Of a stretch of DNA of 23,246 nt, positions 12,787-19,511 are shown one piece after another. Position 1 is the stretch's first letter; every line of letters begins with the position of its first letter. The notes beneath the pieces were generated by a model that saw only the letters and a list, made by a program, of their open reading frames with translations, searched no databases and was not told where the DNA came from. Source of the stretch: Archaeoglobaceae archaeon (lineage in GTDB: Archaea; Halobacteriota; Archaeoglobi; Archaeoglobales; Archaeoglobaceae); NCBI GenBank assembly GCA_027016055.1, contig JALWBF010000035.1:17853-41098 (forward strand), read 5' to 3'. The position numbers and the translations under genes were made by a program.

Positions 12787-15033
12787 ATGGAAGCCGAGAT
12801 CTGGGTCGAAAAATACAGACCGAAAACGCTCGATGAGGTCGTAGGGCAGGATGAGGTTATTAAGAGGCTCAAGAGTTACGTTCAAAAGAAGAACATCCCC
12901 CACCTGCTTTTTGCCGGTCCTCCGGGAACTGGAAAAACCGCTACCGCCATCGCCTTGGCAAGGGATTTATTCGGCGAAAATTGGCGAGATAACTTCATAG
13001 AGATGAATGCTTCAGTAACCCCAGACACACCTATCCTCGTAAGAATCAACGGAGTGATCAAGAGAACTACGTTTGAAGAGATCGATAGAATGTTTTTCAA
13101 AGACGAAAAAGAAGAATATGTGGTTCCGATCAATTTGGAAACTCTAAGCTTCCGCGAAGATGTTGGATTCTACCCTGTTTCGTTCATAGCAAGACATAAA
13201 GCCGATAGGATTCTGAGGATAAGGTTCGAAGGCGGAGAGGTAAAAACAACGCCAGATCACTCAGTCATGGTTCTGAATGAAAAGGGAGAGATAGTCCCTA
13301 AGAGAGCTGATGAACTCAAGAAGGGCGACTTTCTGCTGTCGTTTAAGAAATGCTTAGAGGGCTCGGAGCTATCGATAAATCTGCTGGAATATCTGCAGGG
13401 CTACAACAACCCGAAGCTAAGAACCGTGCTGACGGAGTTCCCAATCAACGGGCAGACTTGGATAATGGGACTATTTTTGGCTGAAGGCTGTCTGAGTTTT
13501 AGAAATGGAGCTTCTGGACAAGTAATATTTACAGTATCGGCAAAAGAGCGGGAACTAATTGAACGAGCAAAGAGCTTCGGTTGCGTTTTTGGCATTTCGA
13601 TATACACCCAGCCGGCATATTCCGGCTTTGATAGAAGTAGAGCATCAGCAGTTCACGTTAAACTTCTGAATAATCAGCTCGCAAGGTTCTTCAGAGATAT
13701 CTTCAGCGGGTATGTAGCAAGATCAAAGAGAGTTCCGGAGATAATATTCAACACAACCCTCCAGAACAGACTTTCGTTCCTAATGGGCTACATGGGTGAT
13801 GGATGTGGAACTTGGGGAAGATACTTAACCTCCGTATCTAAGGACATACTGATAGACATCGCTTGGCTCGGTAGGATTTCCGGTTTAGAGACATCGGTGT
13901 TCGATAGAGAAGTAAGACTCGTTTGGGATGCGTTCTCATACGTAAGATCAGGGCTACTCCCAGTTGAGCCGTTTAAGAGGTTCTTCAAGCAGATAGACGG
14001 AAAGATAGACATCAATTGGAAGTATCTACTTAGACATCAACTCTACAGCGGAAAGAGAAGAGTTAAGAAGTCTACACTGCTGAAGATTCTGAAAGCTATT
14101 AGAACTGAAGAGCTGGATGAGGAAGAAAGGATGACGTATTTGAGACTCAAAGCTTTAGCTGAATCCAGCCTGTATGCTGTGGAGATCAAGGAGATCGAAA
14201 AGATTAGCTACGATGGATGGGTTTACGACTTCAGCGTTCCTAATTCAGAGGTGTTCTTCGGCGGAACAGCACCCGTTTTATTGCACAACTCGGATGAAAG
14301 AGGTATAGATGTAGTTAGACACAAAATAAAGGAGTTTGCGAGAACCGCTCCAATAGGTGGTGCTCCTTTCAAGATCATATTTTTGGATGAGGCCGACGCT
14401 TTAACGGCTGATGCACAAGCGGCGTTGAGGAGAACGATGGAGATGTATTCGAGAACGTGCAGATTCATACTGAGCTGCAACTACGTAAGCAGAATCATAG
14501 AGCCTATACAGTCGAGATGTGCCGTATTTAAGTTCAAACCGGTTCCGCCGGAGGCTATGAAGAAGAGACTGCTTGAGATAGCTGAAAAGGAAGGCTTGAA
14601 GATTACCGAGGACGGGCTCGAAGCACTGATTTATATAGCGAACGGAGACTTCAGAAAGGCTATAAACGCTCTGCAAGGTGCGGCAGCCTTCGGAGAGGTC
14701 ATCGATGCTGAAGCGATATATCAGATAACCGCCACAGCTCGTCCGGAAGAAGTTAAGAAACTGCTTGAGACGGCTTTGGAAGGCAAGTTTATGGAAGCCC
14801 GACAGATGCTCGACAGAATGATGGTAGAATACGGAATGAGCGGGGAAGATGTGGTTTCACAGCTTTTCAGAGAGATAATAGCTTCGAAGATGGATGAAAA
14901 GACGAAGGTAATGTTAATAGATAGGCTCGGCGAGATAGATTTCAGGCTTACCGAAGGAGCTCATGATAGAATTCAATTGGATGCATACTTGGCATATCTC
15001 GCAACGATCGGTAAGCGGAGGAAGGAATCTTAA
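12787..15033 (+). CDS. rfcS: Replication factor C small subunit, interrupted by an intein
   Basis: The clamp-loader small subunit that opens the PCNA ring on primed DNA. The 748-residue precursor splices to about 322 residues, the normal RfcS length. Extein motifs are WVEKYRPKTLDEVVGQ at the start (RFC box II), Walker A GPPGTGKT (44-51), and, after the intein, SDERGIDVVR, Walker B IIFLDEADAL, the arginine-finger motif IQSRC and the sensor-2 region. The intein sits exactly between NFIEMNA and SDERGID, a highly conserved DNA/ATP-site segment, so unspliced protein should be inactive. The start is ATG 12787, leaderless. A small Ig-like membrane protein gene follows after two bases. RfcL is not in the window. 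Confidence 0.97.
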   Translation: MEAEIWVEKYRPKTLDEVVGQDEVIKRLKSYVQKKNIPHLLFAGPPGTGKTATAIALARDLFGENWRDNFIEMNASVTPDTPILVRINGVIKRTTFEEIDRMFFKDEKEEYVVPINLETLSFREDVGFYPVSFIARHKADRILRIRFEGGEVKTTPDHSVMVLNEKGEIVPKRADELKKGDFLLSFKKCLEGSELSINLLEYLQGYNNPKLRTVLTEFPINGQTWIMGLFLAEGCLSFRNGASGQVIFTVSAKERELIERAKSFGCVFGISIYTQPAYSGFDRSRASAVHVKLLNNQLARFFRDIFSGYVARSKRVPEIIFNTTLQNRLSFLMGYMGDGCGTWGRYLTSVSKDILIDIAWLGRISGLETSVFDREVRLVWDAFSYVRSGLLPVEPFKRFFKQIDGKIDINWKYLLRHQLYSGKRRVKKSTLLKILKAIRTEELDEEERMTYLRLKALAESSLYAVEIKEIEKISYDGWVYDFSVPNSEVFFGGTAPVLLHNSDERGIDVVRHKIKEFARTAPIGGAPFKIIFLDEADALTADAQAALRRTMEMYSRTCRFILSCNYVSRIIEPIQSRCAVFKFKPVPPEAMKKRLLEIAEKEGLKITEDGLEALIYIANGDFRKAINALQGAAAFGEVIDAEAIYQITATARPEEVKKLLETALEGKFMEARQMLDRMMVEYGMSGEDVVSQLFREIIASKMDEKTKVMLIDRLGEIDFRLTEGAHDRIQLDAYLAYLATIGKRRKES
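13012..14289 (+). mobile_element. RFC intein with LAGLIDADG homing endonuclease (426 aa)
   Basis: An in-frame protein-splicing element within rfcS, precursor residues 76-501. The N-terminal residue is serine (SVTPDTPILVRINGV), and the C-terminus is LLHN followed by the extein serine, so splicing would go through ester chemistry. Block B is VKTTPDHSVMVL with the TxxH motif. The endonuclease domain carries two dodecapeptide motifs, IMGLFLAEGC (about 226-235) and FLMGYMGDGC (about 331-340), which usually supply one acidic metal ligand each, here Glu and Asp. Reading frame and motifs are intact, so both splicing and homing may be active. The insertion is at the NA/SDERG junction. Confidence 0.95.
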
Positions 15034-15035
15034 GT

Positions 15036-15461
15036 ATGACTGCAGAAAGGAAGAAGACGAGAATAGCCGGATTGCATACGGACAATTCAAAGCCGGTTGC
15101 CGGGGAAGAGATCACAATCGCCGGTTACCTGCAATTTTACGATAAGAAGGCTAAGAGATGGGAACCGCTGAGAGCTTGGGTTAAGCTCTACATAGACGGG
15201 ATAGAAGTTGACAGAACCGCAACGAAGCCTAACGGCAGTTTCGAATTCCGCTATTCATCGAACATAACGGGCAGGAAGAAGGTCGAGGTCAGATTCGCCG
15301 GCGACGAAAGGTTTAAGCCCTGCAAAAAGGAGATTTCAATCGAAGTCATAACGCAAGAGAAGAGGGAAAGGACGGAAAGGCTTGCAAAGCTCGCTCTCTT
15401 AATTCTTTTCATTTTGATCGTAATAGTTTTCGTTTTGTCGATGGTTATACCGAAGGTGTAA
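15036..15461 (+). CDS. Small Ig-like-domain protein with C-terminal membrane anchor
   Basis: A 141-residue protein of unknown function. Residues about 8-105 look like a beta-sandwich of the Ig/transthyretin-like type (NSKPVAGEEITIAGYL, VKLYIDGIEVDRT, PNGSFEFRYSS, KKVEVRFAGDERFKP). This pattern is seen in repeated surface modules of archaeal proteins. A charged linker (about 106-117) leads into one strong membrane helix (about 118-138, LALLILFILIVIVFVLSMVI) and the end of the chain. No N-terminal signal peptide is visible, so the topology looks tail-anchored, with the domain possibly cytoplasmic. The gene begins two bases after the rfcS stop and ends one base before Pop5, within a compact operon of RNA and DNA machinery genes. 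Only its location hints at function. Confidence 0.75.
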   Translation: MTAERKKTRIAGLHTDNSKPVAGEEITIAGYLQFYDKKAKRWEPLRAWVKLYIDGIEVDRTATKPNGSFEFRYSSNITGRKKVEVRFAGDERFKPCKKEISIEVITQEKRERTERLAKLALLILFILIVIVFVLSMVIPKV

Positions 15462-15462
15462 T

Positions 15463-15846
15463 ATGAAAGGACTGCCTCCAGCTTTAAAGAGGAAGAAAAG
15501 ATACATAGCCTTTGAACTCGTCAGCGAAAGCTATGTCGATGAAAAAGAATTTATATCTTCGCTTTGGAAAACTATGCTGTCTCTGTTCGGCGAAATAGGC
15601 TCTGCCCATTGCGGAATATGGCTTGAATATTTTGACGGAAGGAGAGGAATTTTAAGATGTAATAGGGAAGCTCTGAATAAGGTTAAAGTAGCATTAACGC
15701 TAATAAGCAGAGTTGGAGATGTCGATATAATTCCCAAGATATTGGGGGTTAGCGGAACAATTAAAAAGTGTAGAAAGAAGTATCTGGAGGTGTTAAAAGA
15801 TGCATCTACCTCAGATGGGATACGACAGAGCGATAACGGTATTTAG
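15463..15846 (+). CDS. rnp2: Ribonuclease P protein component 2 (Pop5/Rnp2)
   Basis: A 127-residue RNase P protein homologous to eukaryotic Pop5. With Rpp30 it supports catalysis by RNase P RNA in tRNA 5' maturation. Recognisable features are the start LPPALKRKKRYIAFEL, the LWKTMLSLFGEIGSAHCGIWL helix, then YFDGRRGILRC, and SRVGDVDIIPKILGVSGTIKKC at the end of the RRM-like fold. Placement directly before the proteasome alpha gene matches the archaeal exosome superoperon. Its last 47 bases overlap the psmA coding region in another frame, giving a low-complexity polar C-terminus (DASTSDGIRQSDNGI) that is probably not conserved. Confidence 0.93.
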   Translation: MKGLPPALKRKKRYIAFELVSESYVDEKEFISSLWKTMLSLFGEIGSAHCGIWLEYFDGRRGILRCNREALNKVKVALTLISRVGDVDIIPKILGVSGTIKKCRKKYLEVLKDASTSDGIRQSDNGI

Positions 15847-16546
15847 CCCGGACGGAAGGCTGTTCCAAGTCGAATATGCAAGAGAGGCTGTAAAGAGGGG
15901 GGCAACCGCAATAGGAGTCAAGACGAAGGAGGGAGTCGTTCTCGTAGCGGACAGAAGGGTCGCAAGCAGATTGCTCGAACCGGATACGATAGAAAAGATA
16001 TACAAGATAGACGATCACATATGCGCGGCAACATCGGGCTTGGTAGCAGATGCAAGGGTTTTGGTTGACAGGGCGAGGCTTGAGGCTCAGATAAACAGGC
16101 TAACATACGATGAACCGATAAGCGTTAAGGAGCTTGCGAAGAGGATATGCGACTTCAAGCAGCAGTTCACCCAGTTCGGCGGTGTTAGACCCTTCGGAGT
16201 TTCCCTGCTAATCGCCGGAGTAGATGAAAAACCCCGTTTATACGAAACGGATCCGAGCGGTGCTCTTTTGGAATACAAAGCAACGGCAATAGGGGCTGGG
16301 AGAAACGTCGTGATGGAATACTTCGAAAAGGAGTATGACGAAAACATGAGCTTGGACGAGGCGATAATTAAAGCGATGGTTGCGATGGGTAAGGCTATAG
16401 AGAGCGAGCTCACGCCCGAAGGGGTGGAAGTCGGCTTGGTTAGCGTTAAGGATAAGTTGTTCAGATCTCTTAGCATAGAGGAGATAAAGCCATACGTAGA
16501 TAAGGCCAACGAGATAATTAGGGAAGAGTTAAAGAAGCAGTCGTAA
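15800..16546 (+). CDS. psmA: Proteasome subunit alpha
   Basis: A 248-residue alpha subunit forming the outer, gating rings of the archaeal 20S proteasome. The alpha-type N-terminus MGYDRAITVFSPDGRLFQVE (residues 6-25) is diagnostic, and the tyrosine, aspartate and arginine of the YDRAIT gate are present. It continues into EYAREAVKRGATAIG and the typical GVRPFGVSLLIAG core. The start ATG 15800 follows a GGAGGTG ribosome site and lies inside the Pop5 gene, implying translational coupling. The protein strongly resembles what I remember of the Archaeoglobus fulgidus subunit. The beta subunit is not in the window. Confidence 0.98.
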   Translation: MHLPQMGYDRAITVFSPDGRLFQVEYAREAVKRGATAIGVKTKEGVVLVADRRVASRLLEPDTIEKIYKIDDHICAATSGLVADARVLVDRARLEAQINRLTYDEPISVKELAKRICDFKQQFTQFGGVRPFGVSLLIAGVDEKPRLYETDPSGALLEYKATAIGAGRNVVMEYFEKEYDENMSLDEAIIKAMVAMGKAIESELTPEGVEVGLVSVKDKLFRSLSIEEIKPYVDKANEIIREELKKQS

Positions 16547-16558
16547 GGAGGGATTGCA

Positions 16559-17266
16559 ATGGTTTCCTTGGAGAAGGCAGTGATCGCAAGGCTGAGAAAA
16601 GCCGGAGAGACATTCGAAGTTCTCGTAGATCCATACCTTGCGAGGGATCTTAAGGAAGGTAAGGATGTCGATTTCGAGCAGTTGCTAGCCGTTGAAGAAG
16701 TGTTTAAGGATGCAAGAAAGGGAGATAGGGCTTCTAAGGAGGAACTGCAAAAGGTATTCGGAACCACGGACATACAGAAGATCGTCAGGACGATCATTGA
16801 GGAAGGGGAGGTTCAGATAACTGCCGAGCAGAGAAGGGAGATGCTCGAACAGAAGAGGAGGCAGATCATAGAGTTCATAAGGAGGAACGCCGTTGATCCG
16901 AGAACCGGAGCTCCTCATCCTCCCGCAAGAATAGAAAGGGCTCTTGAGGAGGCTAAGGTGCACATAGACATATTCAAATCCGTTGAGGCTCAGATAAAGG
17001 ATATAGTCAAAGCTTTAAAACCTATTTTACCGCTGAGGTTTGAGGAGATCGAAATAGCGATAAAGATACCTCCGGAATATACGGGAAAGGCAATCTCAGC
17101 ACTCTATTCTTTCGGAAACATAACGAAGGAGGAATGGCAGAGAGACGGTAGCTGGATATGCGTCATGAGAATTCCAGCTGGAATGCACGGTGACTTGATG
17201 GATCTTTTGGGTAAGATTACGAAAGGAGAGGCTTTAACCAAAATCCTGAGGAGGATACAGCTATGA
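16559..17266 (+). CDS. SBDS family ribosome assembly factor
   Basis: A 235-residue archaeal homologue of the Shwachman-Bodian-Diamond syndrome protein, which in eukaryotes works with EFL1 to release the anti-association factor eIF6 from 60S subunits. The three-domain plan is intact: the N-terminal FYSH domain (LEKAVIARLRKAGETFEVLV, then VFKDARKGDRAS, to about residue 85), the helical middle domain with RNAVDPRTGAPHPPARIERA, and the C-terminal ferredoxin-like domain (EIAIKIPPEYTGKAISALYS onward). A GGAGGG site precedes the start. Its end overlaps rrp4 as ATGA. Linkage with the exosome genes suggests a role in rRNA and ribosome quality control. Confidence 0.97.
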   Translation: MVSLEKAVIARLRKAGETFEVLVDPYLARDLKEGKDVDFEQLLAVEEVFKDARKGDRASKEELQKVFGTTDIQKIVRTIIEEGEVQITAEQRREMLEQKRRQIIEFIRRNAVDPRTGAPHPPARIERALEEAKVHIDIFKSVEAQIKDIVKALKPILPLRFEEIEIAIKIPPEYTGKAISALYSFGNITKEEWQRDGSWICVMRIPAGMHGDLMDLLGKITKGEALTKILRRIQL

Positions 17267-17988
17267 TAAGCAGAAAGATAGTTTTACCGGGGGATCTCGT
17301 TTCGACTAATCCGAAAACTGCTGGAGCTGGCACATACGTTGAAGGAGGTAAGGTTTACGCGAGGGTATTGGGACTGCTCGATAAGACGGATACGGGAGTC
17401 AGAATAATTCCGCTTAAGGGAAGATACATACCATCCATCGGCGATACCGTTATTGGCATAGTAAAGGAGGTCACGGCAAACGGTTGGATAGTTGACATAA
17501 ACTCGCCTTACATAGCTTTTCTTCCAATCTTGGAGAATCCGGCAATGAAACCGAACAGAAAGCCGAACGACGTTTTGGATATCGGGGATGCGATAATTGC
17601 CAAAGTCATGAACATAGATCCGAAGATGAAGGTAACGCTAACGATGAAGGACAAGCTCTGCAGACCGATTAGAGTCGGCAGAATAGTTGCAATAAATCCG
17701 ACGAGGGTTCCGAGGGTTATAGGCAGGAAGGGGAGCATGATAAAGCTGTTCAAATCCGAACTGGACATTCAGATAATCGTCGGGCAGAACGGACTGATAT
17801 GGCTTAACGGGGACAGGAGGAAGGTTTCAATTGCAGAAGAGGCGATATACATAATCGAGCAGGAAGCGCATACTGAAGGATTGACGGACAGAATTACCGA
17901 GTTCATAAAGAAGAGGAAGGTTGAGCTCGGTTTAGCAGAGTCGGAAGCTGAGCCGGAAGAATCCAAAAATTCAGAAGAATCGAAGTAA
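17263..17988 (+). CDS. rrp4: Exosome complex RNA-binding subunit Rrp4
   Basis: A 241-residue cap subunit of the archaeal exosome, which guides RNA into the Rrp41/Rrp42 ring and favours poly(A). An N-terminal beta domain (IVLPGDLVS onward), an S1 domain (about 62-135, GDTVIGIVKEVTANGWIVDI) and a KH domain with RVIGRKGSMI (GxxG loop) are visible in order. The C-terminus is an acidic, serine-rich tail. The start ATG overlaps the SBDS stop codon. Rrp41 follows after a perfect GGTGAT ribosome site. Confidence 0.97.
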   Translation: MISRKIVLPGDLVSTNPKTAGAGTYVEGGKVYARVLGLLDKTDTGVRIIPLKGRYIPSIGDTVIGIVKEVTANGWIVDINSPYIAFLPILENPAMKPNRKPNDVLDIGDAIIAKVMNIDPKMKVTLTMKDKLCRPIRVGRIVAINPTRVPRVIGRKGSMIKLFKSELDIQIIVGQNGLIWLNGDRRKVSIAEEAIYIIEQEAHTEGLTDRITEFIKKRKVELGLAESEAEPEESKNSEESK

Positions 17989-17997
17989 GGTGATCTT

Positions 17998-18732
17998 ATG
18001 GAGGAGATAAGGCTGATTGTTGACGGAAAAAGGTTGGACGGAAGGGGTTTTGAGGAGCTCAGACCGATAAAGATAGAAGCGGGAGTTCTGAAGAGGGCCG
18101 ATGGATCTTGCTACTTGGAGATGGGAAAGAATAAGGTCGTTGCAGCCGTTTATGGGCCAAGAGAAGTTCATCCCAAGCACTTGGAGGATCCGAGCATGGC
18201 CATAGTGAGATACAGATACAGCATGGCTCCCTTCAGCGTTGAAGATAGGAAGAGACCTGGCCCGGATAGGAGGAGCATAGAGATTTCGAAGGTAAGCAGG
18301 GAAGCTCTCGAACCGGTTATAATGAAGGAGCTTTTCCCACGTTCAGCAATAGACATATTCGTGGAAGTTCTCCAAGCGGATGCTGGCTCGAGAACTGCTT
18401 GCCTCAACGCTGCAAGCGTAGCGCTCGTTGATGCCGGAATTCCGATGAGGGGGATGGTTACATCCGTTGCGGTTGCGAAGGTTGACGGGGTTCTGGTTTT
18501 GGATCCTATGAAGGAGGAAGATTACTACGGAGAAGCGGATATACCGTTCGCATTTCTAATAAGAAACGGAAAGATAGAGTCGATTACATTATTGCAGATG
18601 GACGGAAGGGTTACGGCTGAAGAGCTCAGACGGGCTTTGGAACTTGCTAAGAAGGGGGCTATGCAGATATACCAGCTTCAGAGGGATGCAATCATGAGGA
18701 AATACATCAGGGAGGAAGAGGTGGTAGAATAA
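17998..18732 (+). CDS. rrp41: Exosome complex catalytic exonuclease Rrp41
   Basis: A 244-residue RNase PH-type phosphorolytic 3'-5' exonuclease, the catalytic subunit of the archaeal exosome hexamer. Family motifs are RLDGRGFEELRPIKIEAGVL at the N-terminus, the phosphate-binding region with the RTACLNAASVALVDAGIP block, and the acidic active-site motif EEDYYGEADIPFA. The C-terminal helix carries QLQRDAIMRKYI. A GGTGAT site lies six bases before ATG 17998, a near-ideal archaeal Shine-Dalgarno. Its stop overlaps the Rrp42 start by one base (TAATG), so the two ring subunits are translated in step. Confidence 0.98.
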   Translation: MEEIRLIVDGKRLDGRGFEELRPIKIEAGVLKRADGSCYLEMGKNKVVAAVYGPREVHPKHLEDPSMAIVRYRYSMAPFSVEDRKRPGPDRRSIEISKVSREALEPVIMKELFPRSAIDIFVEVLQADAGSRTACLNAASVALVDAGIPMRGMVTSVAVAKVDGVLVLDPMKEEDYYGEADIPFAFLIRNGKIESITLLQMDGRVTAEELRRALELAKKGAMQIYQLQRDAIMRKYIREEEVVE

Positions 18733-19511
18733 TGCCGGAAGACATATTGATGGAGATAAAGAGGGATTACGTCCTATCAAAGCTTAGGGACGGCGAAAGA
18801 ATAGACGGAAGAAGGCTCGATGAAATAAGACCCATAGAGATACAAACCGGTTTAATCGCGAAGGCTGAAGGATCTGCTTTGGTTAAGCTCGGGAATACGA
18901 TGGTAGTTGCCGGAGTTAAGATGCAACCCGGAGAGCCCTTCCCTGATACGCCTGATCAGGGCATAATAATCACGAATGCCGAGCTCGTTCCCTTGGCTTC
19001 GCCAACATTCGAGCCCGGGCCACCTGATGAGAACGCCATTGAATTGGCGAGAGTCGTAGATAGAGGAATTAGGCACAGCGAAGCCATAGATCTGTCCAAG
19101 CTGTGCATTGAGGAAGGTGAGAAGGTTTGGATAGTATTCATCGATATCTGGGCTCTCGATGACGACGGAAACCTTATGGACGCATCCGCTTTGGCTGCAA
19201 TAGCTGCATTGCTAAACACAACGGTTCCGGCGGAAAGATTCGAACTCGGCGATAACTTCCCATTGCCGGTTAGAGATCTGCCAATAGCCATAACATCGCT
19301 CGTTTTTGAGGATAAGATACTCGTCGACCCTTGCAGGGATGAGCTCAGCATAGGGAAGAACACGATAACGATCACGACGGATCAGAACGACAACATAGTT
19401 TCGATTCAGAAGAGCGGTCCTTTCCTTCTTAGTGAGAAGGTCTTCGATAGACTTATAGATATAAGTATAGAAAAGGCGAGAGAGGTTAGAAAGCTTTTAA
19501 GGGACGTTTAG
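18732..19511 (+). CDS. rrp42: Exosome complex structural subunit Rrp42
   Basis: A 259-residue RNase PH-fold subunit that alternates with Rrp41 in the ring and contributes to RNA binding without being the catalytic partner. Recognisable parts are GERIDGRRLDEIRPIEIQTG, the MVVAGVKMQPGEPFPDTPDQ segment, the WIVFIDIWALDDDGNLMDAS block with LAAIAALLNT, and ILVDPCRDE in place of the catalytic acidic site. ATG 18750 is an alternative start. It is the last gene of the forward cluster. Its TAG stop lies tail-to-tail with the Lon TAA, the two coding regions overlapping by four bases. Confidence 0.98.
   Translation: MPEDILMEIKRDYVLSKLRDGERIDGRRLDEIRPIEIQTGLIAKAEGSALVKLGNTMVVAGVKMQPGEPFPDTPDQGIIITNAELVPLASPTFEPGPPDENAIELARVVDRGIRHSEAIDLSKLCIEEGEKVWIVFIDIWALDDDGNLMDASALAAIAALLNTTVPAERFELGDNFPLPVRDLPIAITSLVFEDKILVDPCRDELSIGKNTITITTDQNDNIVSIQKSGPFLLSEKVFDRLIDISIEKAREVRKLLRDV

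Noticed and set aside
13012..14289. Insertion in rfcS read as a gene disruption or pseudogene
   Set aside because: The insertion is in frame with splice-block residues and HN-Ser at its end, so it is an intein and the gene is intact.
16087..16797. 236-codon open frame on the minus strand across psmA and SBDS
   Set aside because: Serine/leucine-rich, with no recognisable motif, and lies antisense to two unmistakable conserved genes.
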